A stretch of DNA of 58,373 nucleotides from an uncultured Lachnospiraceae bacterium (GTDB lineage Bacteria; Bacillota; Clostridia; Lachnospirales; Lachnospiraceae), in the NCBI GenBank assembly GCA_944383965.1, contig CALWRQ010000002.1, positions 1 through 58,373 on the forward strand, in the 5' to 3' direction. Shown here one piece after another: positions 26,295-34,404 of this stretch; position 1 is the stretch's first letter, and each line of letters opens with the position of its first letter. The notes under the pieces are model-generated. The model saw nothing but the letters and a program-made list of their open reading frames with translations, was not told the DNA's origin and did no database searches. The position numbers were made by a program, and so were the translations under genes.

Positions 26295-26512
26295 TCGTCT
26301 TTGACTCCTCCGAATTTCTTGCCCAGATCCGTAATGGTACCGTCCGCTTCCTGAACGGAAATGCTGTTTAAGTTTCCGCGGAGGCTGGCGCGAATGGCGG
26401 CGATGTATTCTTTGCGGAGCCGCGCCTGCTCTTCTTTCTCTTCTTCGGTCAGCCCTACGGACTGTGACTTGTGATACAGACTGTTGATTCGATCAATATC
26501 TTCTGGTTTCAT
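26291..26512 (-). CDS. DUF896 (YnzC-type) small protein
   Basis: A 73-residue protein beginning MKPEDIDRINSLYHKSQ, with GGAGGAG 7 bases upstream of 26512. A longer frame to 26542 has no ribosome site. It matches DUF896, represented by Bacillus YnzC: a two-helix hairpin at the N terminus with a disordered tail. In the family the role is unclear, with suggested links to SOS response and DNA-related functions. Nothing in the window points to a specific job. It overlaps the 5-FTHF cyclo-ligase gene by 4 bp and follows proB by 53 bp. Confidence 0.85.
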   Translation of the reverse strand: MKPEDIDRINSLYHKSQSVGLTEEEKEEQARLRKEYIAAIRASLRGNLNSISVQEADGTITDLGKKFGGVKDE

Positions 26513-26565
26513 AAGGTTTCTCCTCCATTCCCTGGTTTGCATCCTGCCGGTTTGCGGCCGGAAGG

Positions 26566-27417
26566 TCAGTATTCATTGGATATATAATGGATCAGGTCAA
26601 AATCCAGATTTTCATGAGCCAGGAACAGCGTTCCCTTTTCTTCTCCTCCGATCAGTTCTTCTACGATTTCCACATGTTCGCCGTTGGCGATGATCATATC
26701 CGATCCGGCGTCGGTAGCGATTCTGGCGGCTGCCAGCTTTGCAGACATTCCTCCGGTTCCCACATCGCTGCCGGTAGTGGATTTCCCCATTTCCAGAAGC
26801 TCAGGGCTGATTTCTTTGACCAGTCCGATGAATTGTGCCTCCGGATGGGTCTTGGGATCATCGGAATAAAGTCCGTCTATGTCGGAAAGAAGAATCAGAA
26901 GATCGGCTCCGATCAGGGCCGCCACAATCGCGGACAGACGGTCGTTGTCTCCGAACTGGATCTCGTGGGTGGAGACGGTGTCATTTTCATTGACAACAGG
27001 AATAACACCCAGCTTTAAAAGCTCATCAAATGTATTCTGTGCATTATATCTGGAATCCTCAACAAGGATGGTGTTTTTGGTGAGAAGGACCTGAGCGGCA
27101 GTCTGATTATACTCAGAAAACAGTTTCTGATAGACCATCATCAGCCGGGCCTGGCCCACAGCGGCATAAGCCTGCTTCTCGGATACGGTCTGCGGACGCT
27201 TCCGGCTGCCGAGGGCCTGTCTGCCGGCTGCAATGGCTCCTGATGAAACAAGAACCACTTCGCGGCCCTGCCCCTTCAGATCACTGATCACACGGATCAG
27301 CTTTTCGATCTTCATAAGATTCAGATCGCCGGTTTCCGGGTGAGTCAGGGAAGACGAACCGATTTTTATTACGATTCTTTTTTTGGATTTCATATGTTCT
27401 TTTCTAAGTTCACTCAT
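26566..27417 (-). CDS. proB: Glutamate 5-kinase ProB
   Basis: Glutamate 5-kinase, the first step of proline synthesis. The amino-acid kinase domain shows KIGSSSLTHPETGDLN, VSSGAIAAGR, NENDTVS and GTGGMSAKLAAARIA. It lacks the C-terminal PUA domain found in Escherichia coli ProB, as is common in Firmicutes, and has about 283 residues. The chosen ATG (27417) overlaps the stop of the upstream flavoprotein gene and has AGGAG 11 bases upstream. A second ATG at 27393 would remove eight residues. Feedback control by proline is expected for the family. Confidence 0.95.
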   Translation of the reverse strand: MSELRKEHMKSKKRIVIKIGSSSLTHPETGDLNLMKIEKLIRVISDLKGQGREVVLVSSGAIAAGRQALGSRKRPQTVSEKQAYAAVGQARLMMVYQKLFSEYNQTAAQVLLTKNTILVEDSRYNAQNTFDELLKLGVIPVVNENDTVSTHEIQFGDNDRLSAIVAALIGADLLILLSDIDGLYSDDPKTHPEAQFIGLVKEISPELLEMGKSTTGSDVGTGGMSAKLAAARIATDAGSDMIIANGEHVEIVEELIGGEEKGTLFLAHENLDFDLIHYISNEY

Positions 27418-29062
27418 AGCTGTCTGTACTCCTATCCTTTTTATGCTGCCTGCTGAGATCCGTTTCCGGCCGGGCCGGCGGAGCATAGCGCCGGATAATC
27501 TCTTCGGCTACCCGAATGCCGTCCATGGCCGCAGATGTGATGCCCCCTGCATAGCCGGCGCCTTCCCCGCAGGGAAACAGTCCCTTTACACTGCTTTCCA
27601 GGTTCTCATCCCGTGGAATGCGGACCGGGGAAGAGGTGCGGCTCTCAATTCCCGCGAACAGGGAATCCGGGCGGTCAAAACCGTGTATTTTCCTTCCGAA
27701 TGCTTCCATTCCCTCCAGGAGAGATTGAGAAAGGCATTCAGGAAGTACCTCACGGAGATTGGCAAAGGTCCACGCTCCTTTCATACAGGGAGTGATTTCT
27801 CCCAGCCTGCTGCTGGGCCGGTTTTCCTGAAAATCCTCATAGAGCTGCACCGGTATGCGGCCGTTTCCGGCCTGCCAGGCCTTTTCCTCCAGCCTTCTCT
27901 GAAATTCCACCCCTGCAAGAGGACCGCTTCCCCCGAAATCGGCGGGAGTGACGGTGACAATCAGAGCGCTGTTCGCATTGCATCCGGCCCGGTCATGATT
28001 GCTCATGCCGTTTACGGCCAGACGTCCCGGTTCAGAGGATGCATTTACCACAAAACCTCCGGGGCACATGCAGAAAGAATAGACCCCTCTTCCATTCCGG
28101 GACTGATGCGTCAGCTTATAGCTGGCTGCTCCAAGCAGCTCTGCTCCGTGGGGGCCGTACTGGGAATGATTGATCATTTCCTGAGGATGCTGAATCCTCA
28201 ATCCGACAGCGAATGGCTTTGCTTCCATGGGAATCCCTCTTTCCAGAAGGGTCTGGAAGGTATCTCTTGCACTGTGACCGACAGCCAGTACCACCGTGCG
28301 GGCAGGAATGGCGGTTCCGGCTGCCAGAACAACGGCAGAAGCTCTGCCTTCCGGCACAGTCAGATCGGCAGCCAGACTGGAAAAACGCACTTCTCCGCCC
28401 AGCCGGATGATTTCCTCGCGGATTGATCGGACCACATTGCTGAGCACATCGGTTCCGATATGGGGCTTTGCCTGGTACACAATTGCCGGATCAGCGCCGA
28501 ATTCCGCCAGAGTTTCCAGAACCATCCGGTTCCGGCCGGACCGGTCCTTTACCAGGGTATTCAGCTTTCCGTCCGAAAAGGTTCCCGCCCCTCCCTCTCC
28601 GAACTGTACGTTGGAATTGGGATCCAGAGAACCGCCGTTCCAGAAGGAGGCAACCTTTTTCGTACGTGTTTCCACCGCTTCCCCCCGTTCCAGAATCAGA
28701 GGAAGATATCCGGCGCGGGCCAGCATCAGACCGCAGAACAGACCGGCGGGACCTTCTCCGATGATCACAGGCCGATGAGGAAGAAAAGTGGTTCCGGGTG
28801 AGGGAAGACAGTAGGGCTGTTCGGCAGAGAGCTGGATATCCTTGCTTCCGGCTTTTCGGATGACCTGTTCTTCCCGATCTGTATGCACATCTATGGTATA
28901 AATATACAACAGAGAATCTTTTTTTCGAGCGTCTATGGATTGGCGGATAATCTTCCACTCTTTGATTTTTTCTGTCGGAAGGTGAAGAGCCTTCCCGATC
29001 TTTTTCTCCAGGTCTTCCTTTGTATGCGTTACAGGAAGCCTGAGCTGATTGATTCTGATCAT
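27410..29062 (-). CDS. NAD(P)/FAD-dependent oxidoreductase, COG2509-type
   Basis: A 550-residue flavoprotein. An N-terminal ferredoxin-like region of about 95 residues with TKEDLEKKIGKALHLP precedes the FAD-binding GEGPAGLFCGLMLARAG (about 107-123). Later segments NVQFGEGGAGTFSDGKLNT and CMCPGGFVVNASSEPGRLAVNGMS are characteristic of this uncharacterised dehydrogenase group. No substrate is known for the family. The gene follows a second flavoprotein by 3 bp and overlaps proB. The meaning of the link with proline genes is unknown. Confidence 0.85.
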   Translation of the reverse strand: MIRINQLRLPVTHTKEDLEKKIGKALHLPTEKIKEWKIIRQSIDARKKDSLLYIYTIDVHTDREEQVIRKAGSKDIQLSAEQPYCLPSPGTTFLPHRPVIIGEGPAGLFCGLMLARAGYLPLILERGEAVETRTKKVASFWNGGSLDPNSNVQFGEGGAGTFSDGKLNTLVKDRSGRNRMVLETLAEFGADPAIVYQAKPHIGTDVLSNVVRSIREEIIRLGGEVRFSSLAADLTVPEGRASAVVLAAGTAIPARTVVLAVGHSARDTFQTLLERGIPMEAKPFAVGLRIQHPQEMINHSQYGPHGAELLGAASYKLTHQSRNGRGVYSFCMCPGGFVVNASSEPGRLAVNGMSNHDRAGCNANSALIVTVTPADFGGSGPLAGVEFQRRLEEKAWQAGNGRIPVQLYEDFQENRPSSRLGEITPCMKGAWTFANLREVLPECLSQSLLEGMEAFGRKIHGFDRPDSLFAGIESRTSSPVRIPRDENLESSVKGLFPCGEGAGYAGGITSAAMDGIRVAEEIIRRYAPPARPETDLSRQHKKDRSTDSYE

Positions 29063-29065
29063 TCG

Positions 29066-30337
29066 TCAGCCTCCGTCCTTTTTCAGTATATTTGCGGCAC
29101 TTTGTCCTGCCAGAATTCCGGTAGACCAGGCCCACTGCAGGTTATAACCGCCGCAGATCCCGTCAATGTCCAGAAGCTCTCCCGTCAGGTACAGCCCCGG
29201 AACGGTCAGAGATTCCATGGAAGAAGGATCAATCTGATCGACTGCCGCACCGCCGCAGCAGACCTGTGCCTGGTCAAAGGAACGGGTGCCTGTAATCTCT
29301 GCCGGAAATCTCTTCAGCTGTTCTGCGAGGCGCTCCAGCTTGCGGTCGGGAATCATGGAGGAAAGATCGGAAAGAGAAATCCCGGCCTGGGACATGAGCG
29401 TACAGCCCAGCTTCCAGGGAACAACGCCTGTGAGAAAATCACGTCCTTCTCTGGCTCCCAGCAGGGATCTGCGCTTCTGCAGGAAAAGGACGGTTTCTTC
29501 ATCTGAAAACTCCGGAAGAAAGTCAATCCGGGCTTCCACACGTCTTCCTTCAGACAGAGCTACGGAGGCAAAACGGCTTACCTGAAATACCGGAATTCCG
29601 GAAATTCCGTAATCAGTCAGCTGCAGTTCTCCCCGGTCGGAAGCGGCGGAAAGGCCGTCCACGTACAGGGATACCGTTCCCTCTGTCCGGATGCCCGCCA
29701 GCTGCCTGAAAAGTTTTCCCCGGCAGGTGAGCTGAACCAGAGCAGGAAGAGGAGGAATGATGCGGTGTCCCAGAGAACGGGCCAGCTCATAGCCGCTTCC
29801 GTCGGAACCGGAGGAAGGAGCAGCTTTTCCGCCTGCTGCCAGAATGACTTTGCGTCCGGAAAATTTGGATCTGAACGCTTCCTTTTCTGCTTTTTCCGTC
29901 AGATCAGCGGTTATCCGGAATCCATGTTCCATCTGTTCCACTGCTGTTACATGAGTTTTACAGCGGATGCGCACTCCGAGCCGTTCCGCCTCCAGAATCA
30001 GAGTATCGGCCACAGAGGCAGCCTGACCGGAACGGGGATATATGTAGCCGCTGCGGTCTTTTACAGGGAGCCCCAGACCGGAAAAAAAATTGAGCGTACG
30101 GTCTACGGTCACCTGTGAGATGACGGCAGAGGCAAAACCGGGAGTTCCGCCCCGGTAGCACTGTTCCGGATCCATATGCCGGTTTGTCATATTGCAGCGG
30201 CCGTTTCCGGTTGCCAGGATCTTTCTGCATGGCCGTTCTCCGTGTTCCAGCACCGTTACCCGGCAGCCGGCGGCAGCAGCCGTGATGGCGGCTGCCATTC
30301 CGGATGCTCCTCCTCCTACGATTACAATATCAGTCAT
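29066..30337 (-). CDS. HI0933/BaiN-type flavoprotein
   Basis: A 423-residue FAD-dependent oxidoreductase of the HI0933-like family, which includes proteins annotated as BaiN. The dinucleotide motif is VGGGASGMAAAITAA at residues 6-20. The hallmark GERPCRKILATGNGRCNMTN follows, and the C-terminal GLYLTGELLDIDGICGGYNLQWAWSTG is highly typical. Bile-acid dehydroxylation has been proposed for some members, but the family is widespread and its usual function is uncertain; I do not infer bile-acid activity here. It heads the flavoprotein-proB-proA run. No clear promoter is seen in the 76 bp before it. Confidence 0.87.
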   Translation of the reverse strand: MTDIVIVGGGASGMAAAITAAAAGCRVTVLEHGERPCRKILATGNGRCNMTNRHMDPEQCYRGGTPGFASAVISQVTVDRTLNFFSGLGLPVKDRSGYIYPRSGQAASVADTLILEAERLGVRIRCKTHVTAVEQMEHGFRITADLTEKAEKEAFRSKFSGRKVILAAGGKAAPSSGSDGSGYELARSLGHRIIPPLPALVQLTCRGKLFRQLAGIRTEGTVSLYVDGLSAASDRGELQLTDYGISGIPVFQVSRFASVALSEGRRVEARIDFLPEFSDEETVLFLQKRRSLLGAREGRDFLTGVVPWKLGCTLMSQAGISLSDLSSMIPDRKLERLAEQLKRFPAEITGTRSFDQAQVCCGGAAVDQIDPSSMESLTVPGLYLTGELLDIDGICGGYNLQWAWSTGILAGQSAANILKKDGG

Positions 30338-30371
30338 TGTTCCTCCGTTCTGCGCCTGTCTGTGAAACAGG

Positions 30372-30405
30372 AAAAAGCCGGTTTCCTTGCGTTCCCGGCT
30401 TTTTT
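30372..30405 (-). terminator. Terminator after the L,D-transpeptidase gene
   Basis: AAAAAGCCGG (30372-30381) pairs with CCGGCTTTTT (30395-30404), with a 13-base loop and T runs on both strands. It lies 9 bases past the transpeptidase stop and can work in either direction. Confidence 0.8.
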
Positions 30406-30413
30406 GCTTCGCC

Positions 30414-31814
30414 TTAGCTGTGACAGATCACAGGCACATTTTTGTATAAATAATCATAAAGCTCCTTAGTCTTATTGGGAGGCAGGTTTACACAGCCATG
30501 GGAGCCGTTGGTCTTGTAGATCGCGCCGCCGAAGCTTCCTCTCCAGTTGGCATCATGAAGACCGATTCCGCCGTTGAACGGCATCCAGTAATTTACCGGG
30601 CTCTCATATTCATACGTGCCGTCTGCCTGCTTCGGACCGCGCAGCACTTTGTCTTCCTGTTTGTAATAAAGGCCGTAAATACCGTCCGGGGTACCATATC
30701 CTTTTGACAGATTTCCCGTGACGCAGGGAGCCTCCCAGGCCAGCTGTCCGTCTTTATAAAAGTAAACATGCTGTCCTGCAATATCCACTTCCACGTAAGT
30801 AGTGCCGTAATCTGCTCCGTCATGGGAAGCTGCCTGAGAAGAGTAGACCGGTTCTCTGGTCACAGATTCTCCGGCTGCAATGGCAGCGGTCAGAGCCGCG
30901 GTTTCTGCAGCCTGATCAATCTTCCAGCCATACGGACCGGTAAGCTGCACTTCCGTGCCGCGGGAAGTATGGAAGGTCCGGGAGGTACCGGCAGTATCGT
31001 ATTTGGAAGCCAGCTCCGCCACATAGGCGGCTACGGCATCCTGTCTGACGTCCGGCCCGTTCTGGCTGCCGCCGGTCAGCCAGGAGGCGATGACGGAACC
31101 GTTCAGTGTTTCCGAGTGGTTTCCGAACTGATAGGTGATCGTCATGGAGGCGCAGCGGTTCATTGCGTTCAGCAGTTCATTCAGTGCGGGATCGTCGCTG
31201 CGAACCGTAATCTGACGGTAACATCCGGCGGCATCCAGATCCAGGGAAGAACGTCCGGCGGCCAGGGCTTCTTTCACTGCCGCATGCAGTTTTTCCATAT
31301 CCAGCTCCGTACCTTGGGATTCAGGTATGATCACAAAGCCTGTCTCCTCATTATAGGAAGAGATGGAGGCATCAGAAGTGGGAAGCGCGTCCGTTACCAT
31401 CGGAAGAGCAGAAAGCTGCTTTTCCAGAGCGGCTTCATCATAAACAGCGCTCATGGCCGTTTCATAACGGTTATTGACGGAAGGCCCGCTTATGCGCCCA
31501 CCGGCATTCTGGTCTTCGAGGATCTGGGTCAGACTTCCGGTGATTTCTACCCGGTATCCGATATCCTTTCCGGAAATCACTGCCTGCACACCGTTTTTCC
31601 CGGTAACAGTCAGGGAATAGGAGTCATTGTAAAATGCCTCCACCATTTCTTTTGCCTGGTCAGGAGTCATTCCTGCCACGCCCACCTGGTTTATTTTTGT
31701 TCCGGAAACATAGGTTCCGCTCTCATCCTGCGCGTAGGCGGCTGTATAGGTGCCTGTGCTCAGCACCATGCACAGCACAGCCAGAAGAAGAGTTTTTTTC
31801 CTGAAATAATTCAT
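30414..31814 (-). CDS. L,D-transpeptidase with N-terminal substrate-binding-like domain
   Basis: A 466-residue exported YkuD-type L,D-transpeptidase. A signal or anchor segment (about 6-27, with 'LLLAVLCMVLSTGTYTAAYA') is followed by a PG_binding_4-type region (about 30-300). The C-terminal YkuD domain carries HDANW and SHGCVNL with the catalytic Cys441. It forms 3-3 cross-links or attaches proteins to the wall, independent of classical PBPs. It has its own promoter (31855-31883), a leader hairpin, and a terminator, so it is probably a single-gene transcript. Confidence 0.92.
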   Translation of the reverse strand: MNYFRKKTLLLAVLCMVLSTGTYTAAYAQDESGTYVSGTKINQVGVAGMTPDQAKEMVEAFYNDSYSLTVTGKNGVQAVISGKDIGYRVEITGSLTQILEDQNAGGRISGPSVNNRYETAMSAVYDEAALEKQLSALPMVTDALPTSDASISSYNEETGFVIIPESQGTELDMEKLHAAVKEALAAGRSSLDLDAAGCYRQITVRSDDPALNELLNAMNRCASMTITYQFGNHSETLNGSVIASWLTGGSQNGPDVRQDAVAAYVAELASKYDTAGTSRTFHTSRGTEVQLTGPYGWKIDQAAETAALTAAIAAGESVTREPVYSSQAASHDGADYGTTYVEVDIAGQHVYFYKDGQLAWEAPCVTGNLSKGYGTPDGIYGLYYKQEDKVLRGPKQADGTYEYESPVNYWMPFNGGIGLHDANWRGSFGGAIYKTNGSHGCVNLPPNKTKELYDYLYKNVPVICHS

Positions 31815-31828
31815 TTTGATTCCTTTCT

Positions 31829-31845
31829 GCCTGCCGAAGGCAGGC
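31829..31845 (-). other. GC-rich hairpin in the leader of the L,D-transpeptidase
   Basis: GCCTGCC and GGCAGGC form a perfect 7-bp stem with a 3-base loop. It lies a few bases before the AAAGGA ribosome site, between it and the predicted transcription start. It may set mRNA stability or limit ribosome access. Confidence 0.5.
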
Positions 31846-31854
31846 TACGGAATC

Positions 31855-31883
31855 AGTATAGACGAAAGAGAGCGATTAATCAA
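31855..31883 (-). promoter_or_regulatory. Promoter for the L,D-transpeptidase
   Basis: On the minus strand: -35 TTGATT (31883-31878), 17-bp spacer, -10 TATACT (31860-31855). It predicts a leader of about 35 nt. Confidence 0.7.
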
Positions 31884-31903
31884 GTGTGAATGTTGCAGGA
31901 AAG

Positions 31904-32308
31904 TCAGCTTGTATAGGATTCCAGATAGTTGAAAATATCCAGCATGGAAGAAAACCAGATGCCGGCCCGGAGCTTTTCCTGCTCTTCCTCCGGAAAATCA
32001 GTGACCGGTACGTGGGTGTACATGCAGACCCGGTTTCCCTCCCGGGGAAATACCAGAAGAAATCCGTCTTCTGCCACAAGATAATAACGGCTCTCCAGAT
32101 CCTGATTTGCAGCTTCCGCATTTTCCGCTTCCTGCTCGTCTGCCAGATGGGAATCACGGGCGGTTTCTGTCTCCGGCGCGGTCATCAGCTCCTCCTTTGA
32201 ACTGGCAGTTTCCTGCTCTGCCGCTTTTCGGGTGATTCCGTATCCGGCTGCAAAGCACAGGGCGCTGACAGCGAGAAACACAAGCAGAATGGAAAGATAT
32301 TTTTTCAT
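31904..32308 (-). CDS. Hypothetical membrane-anchored protein with BofC-like C-terminus
   Basis: A 134-residue protein starting MKKYLSILLVFLAVSALCF at 32308 (AGGAGG 9 bases upstream), with one N-terminal membrane helix. A Glu/Ala/Ser/Thr-rich linker (about 30-70) leads to a compact C-terminal region beginning YYLVAEDGFLLVF and ending FNYLESYTS. The pattern resembles the C-terminal domain of BofC, a forespore intermembrane regulator; that is my impression only. The function is unknown. It follows a terminator and precedes the L,D-transpeptidase, which has its own promoter. A small hairpin covers the ribosome site. Confidence 0.6.
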   Translation of the reverse strand: MKKYLSILLVFLAVSALCFAAGYGITRKAAEQETASSKEELMTAPETETARDSHLADEQEAENAEAANQDLESRYYLVAEDGFLLVFPREGNRVCMYTHVPVTDFPEEEQEKLRAGIWFSSMLDIFNYLESYTS

Positions 32309-32317
32309 GGGAGCATT

Positions 32318-32330
32318 CCTCCTTTGGAGG
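32318..32330 (-). promoter_or_regulatory. Hairpin covering the ribosome site of the BofC-like gene
   Basis: On the minus strand CCTCC and GGAGG form a 5-bp stem with a 3-base loop, so the AGGAGG site is paired with an upstream complementary stretch. Translation could be self-limited or depend on an upstream event. Confidence 0.4.
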
Positions 32331-32363
32331 GAAGGATTCCCATATTCAGACAGGTTTATACGC

Positions 32364-32394
32364 AAAAGCGCCGGCCCTTTTCAGAGCCGGCGCT
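32364..32394 (-). terminator. Terminator after the alcohol dehydrogenase
   Basis: AGCGCCGGC (32367-32375) pairs with GCCGGCGCT (32386-32394), 9 bp with a 10-base loop. On the minus strand the stem is followed directly by TTTT. It lies 8 bases past the dehydrogenase stop. Confidence 0.75.
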
Positions 32395-32401
32395 GATAAA
32401 A

Positions 32402-33550
32402 TTACATCAGGGAACGGTATAAAGCTGCAATTTCCTCTACGCTGGTATCCTTCGGATTGCCGGGACGGCAGGCGTCTGCATAAGCGGATTCAGCGAGGAA
32501 AAGTACATCCTCTTCTTTTGCGATCTCCTTCAGGTCTGCCGGAATACCCACATCCTGTGACAGTCTGCGGACTGCGTCTACAGCAGCAGCACGGTACTCT
32601 TCGCAGGACATCCGGTCCACACCTTCTACTCCCATGGCTCTTGCAATCTCACGGTATTTTTCTCCCGTAGCAGGAGCATTGTATTCCATTACAGTAGGAA
32701 GCAGGATTGCATTGGCGACTCCGTGAGGCGTATCATAAACGGCACCCAGGGCATGTGCCATGGAATGTACAATTCCCAGACCTACATTGGAAAAGCCCAT
32801 ACCGGCAATGTACTGGCCTAATGCCATGCCTTCTCTTCCTTCTTTGGTATTTTCCACAGCACCTCTCAGGTTCTGAGAAATGATTTCAATTGCTTTCAGA
32901 TGGAACATGTCTGTCATTTCCCAGGCACCCTTTGTAATGTAACCTTCAATAGCATGTGTCAGGGCGTCCATTCCCGTTGCTGCTGTCAGCCCTTTGGGCA
33001 TGGAAGACATCATATCCGGATCTACGACTGCAATTACAGGAATATCATGAGTATCCACGCAGACGAACTTTCTCTTCTTCTCCACATCCGTGATTACATA
33101 GTTGATCGTTACTTCTGCTGCTGTTCCTGCAGTGGTGGGAACGGCAATGATCGGAACGGACGGATTCTTTGTGGGAGCCACGCCTTCAAGGCTTCTGACA
33201 TCTTCAAATTCCGGATTGGCGATGATGATGCCCACAGCCTTGGCCGTATCCATGGAAGAGCCTCCGCCGATGGCAATGATATAGTCTGCTCCGGAAGCCC
33301 GGAAAGCTGCCACTCCGTTCTGAACGTTTTCAATAGTCGGGTTCGCTTTGATATCAGAATATACTTCATAGGAAAGACCGGCTTCATCCAGGACCTCCAG
33401 AACTTTTCCCGTTACATGGAATTTGATCAGATCCGGATCTGAACAGACAAAGGCCTTGTGGAAACCGCGGTTTTTTGCCTCATTTGCAATTTCACGGATT
33501 GCGCCTGCGCCGTGATAGGATGTCTCATTTAATACGATTCTGTTGCTCAT
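32402..33550 (-). CDS. Iron-containing alcohol dehydrogenase (FucO/1,3-propanediol-type)
   Basis: A 382-residue group III alcohol dehydrogenase. The NAD(P) motif is GGGSSMDTAK (about 96-105). The metal-binding set lies in GMDALTHAIEGY, HSMAHALG and TPHGVANA, so the Asp and His ligands are complete. It reduces aldehydes to alcohols or the reverse; lactaldehyde reductase and 1,3-propanediol dehydrogenase are the closest well-known relatives, but the substrate is not defined here. It is a single-gene transcript with its own promoter, tandem operators and terminator. The regulator may be the DhaS-like protein encoded at 34405-34968. Confidence 0.9.
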   Translation of the reverse strand: MSNRIVLNETSYHGAGAIREIANEAKNRGFHKAFVCSDPDLIKFHVTGKVLEVLDEAGLSYEVYSDIKANPTIENVQNGVAAFRASGADYIIAIGGGSSMDTAKAVGIIIANPEFEDVRSLEGVAPTKNPSVPIIAVPTTAGTAAEVTINYVITDVEKKRKFVCVDTHDIPVIAVVDPDMMSSMPKGLTAATGMDALTHAIEGYITKGAWEMTDMFHLKAIEIISQNLRGAVENTKEGREGMALGQYIAGMGFSNVGLGIVHSMAHALGAVYDTPHGVANAILLPTVMEYNAPATGEKYREIARAMGVEGVDRMSCEEYRAAAVDAVRRLSQDVGIPADLKEIAKEEDVLFLAESAYADACRPGNPKDTSVEEIAALYRSLM

Positions 33551-33609
33551 GATATCTCTCCTTTTCCCTGGAACTCCTGTCCGGAGTCATTCCTTATGTT
33601 TATGATAAA

Positions 33610-33637
33610 ATTTTAACATACCATACCGGAAAAACAA
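33610..33637 (-). promoter_or_regulatory. Promoter of the alcohol dehydrogenase gene
   Basis: On the minus strand: -35 TTGTTT (33637-33632), 16-bp spacer, -10 TAAAAT (33615-33610) preceded by TGT as an extended -10. The -35 is weak, as at activator-dependent promoters. The 24-bp operator begins at the next base. Confidence 0.6.
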
Positions 33638-33661
33638 GTGACATTTCCGGTCAAATGTCAC
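33638..33661 (-). promoter_or_regulatory. Palindromic operator 1 upstream of the alcohol dehydrogenase
   Basis: Two perfect 9-base arms, GTGACATTT and AAATGTCAC, flank 6 bases. The centre is about 46 bases upstream of the predicted start, the usual place for a class II activator. It is one of two matching sites. Confidence 0.65.
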
Positions 33662-33665
33662 AAAA

Positions 33666-33689
33666 GTGACAAAACCAGGAAAATGTCAC
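33666..33689 (-). promoter_or_regulatory. Palindromic operator 2 upstream of the alcohol dehydrogenase
   Basis: GTGACA and TGTCAC lie at the ends of a 24-bp unit in the same layout as operator 1, separated from it by 4 bases and repeated with a 28-bp period. The arms match fully over 6 bases; the inner three bases do not. It overlaps the stop codon of the phosphatase gene. Confidence 0.6.
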
Positions 33690-34384
33690 CTGTTTCTTCT
33701 GTGTTCAGAGAAAAGAGAAAATGCCCCATCCTCCAGTACGAGACCGGTCAGCCTGCCGTCAAACACACAGCCGGTATCAATACAGATCATACCGGTCTCC
33801 GGAAGGACATACCGTTTTCCTTCTTTCAGGATCACTGCCCCGCTTCCGCTGCCTGAGGTGTAGACCGGATCGGACAGAGGAGTATGTCCTACGATGGTCA
33901 GAGGACCGCAGTAGCTGTCGTTAATAAGAGCATCCCGGTCCCAGAGCAGGATATCGGGATCGACAAGAGCAGACGGCTGATTTTTCATGCCTCCGTGAGC
34001 ACACCGGATTTCGTGATCCTCATAATACAGAACGGTGTTCTTTTCGATCCAGTCGGCCGCTTCATCCAGAGAACATCCTTCTTTCTGAAAAGAACATACG
34101 GTAGCGTTTCCGCCGTTTGGAGCCCATATGCCCATCAGTTCCCGGTCCTTTACGGCTTCCAGAAGGATCTGTTCATGATTTCCCCGAACCAGAACGCACC
34201 GATCTCCCATTTCATTCTTTTTCTGACGGAAAAACTCCAGAACGGAAAAAGGATCCGGTCCCCGGTCGATCATGTCACCCAGCTGGATCAGTATATCCTG
34301 ATCCCAGCGGATCGGGAGCCGCTCGATCAGAAAAATCAGTTCCCGAAAGCATCCGTGGATATCGCCGATAATAATTTTGCGCAT
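33686..34384 (-). CDS. PPP-family metallophosphoesterase
   Basis: A 232-residue metallophosphoesterase starting MRKIIIGDIHGC at 34384, with GGGAGGAG 5 bases upstream. All PPP motifs are present: GDIHG, GDMIDRGPD, VRGNHE and CAHGG. This is the layout of bacterial Ser/Thr or diadenosine-tetraphosphate phosphatases. The substrate cannot be fixed from sequence. It follows the TetR gene by 20 bp and is probably the last gene of the CPBP-TetR-phosphatase unit. No terminator is seen after it, and its 3' end overlaps operator 2 of the next gene. Confidence 0.87.
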   Translation of the reverse strand: MRKIIIGDIHGCFRELIFLIERLPIRWDQDILIQLGDMIDRGPDPFSVLEFFRQKKNEMGDRCVLVRGNHEQILLEAVKDRELMGIWAPNGGNATVCSFQKEGCSLDEAADWIEKNTVLYYEDHEIRCAHGGMKNQPSALVDPDILLWDRDALINDSYCGPLTIVGHTPLSDPVYTSGSGSGAVILKEGKRYVLPETGMICIDTGCVFDGRLTGLVLEDGAFSLFSEHRRNR

Positions 34385-34404
34385 TGCAGCTCCTCCCTTC
34401 CGGC

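Noticed and set aside
29066-30337. Bile-acid dehydroxylation role for the BaiN-type gene
   Set aside because: No other bai genes are present and the family is widespread in bacteria with no bile-acid metabolism.
33551-33685. Rex box upstream of the alcohol dehydrogenase
   Set aside because: The single TTGTGA half-site has no TCACAA partner at 6 bp; the palindromes here have a different layout (GTGACA-N12-TGTCAC).
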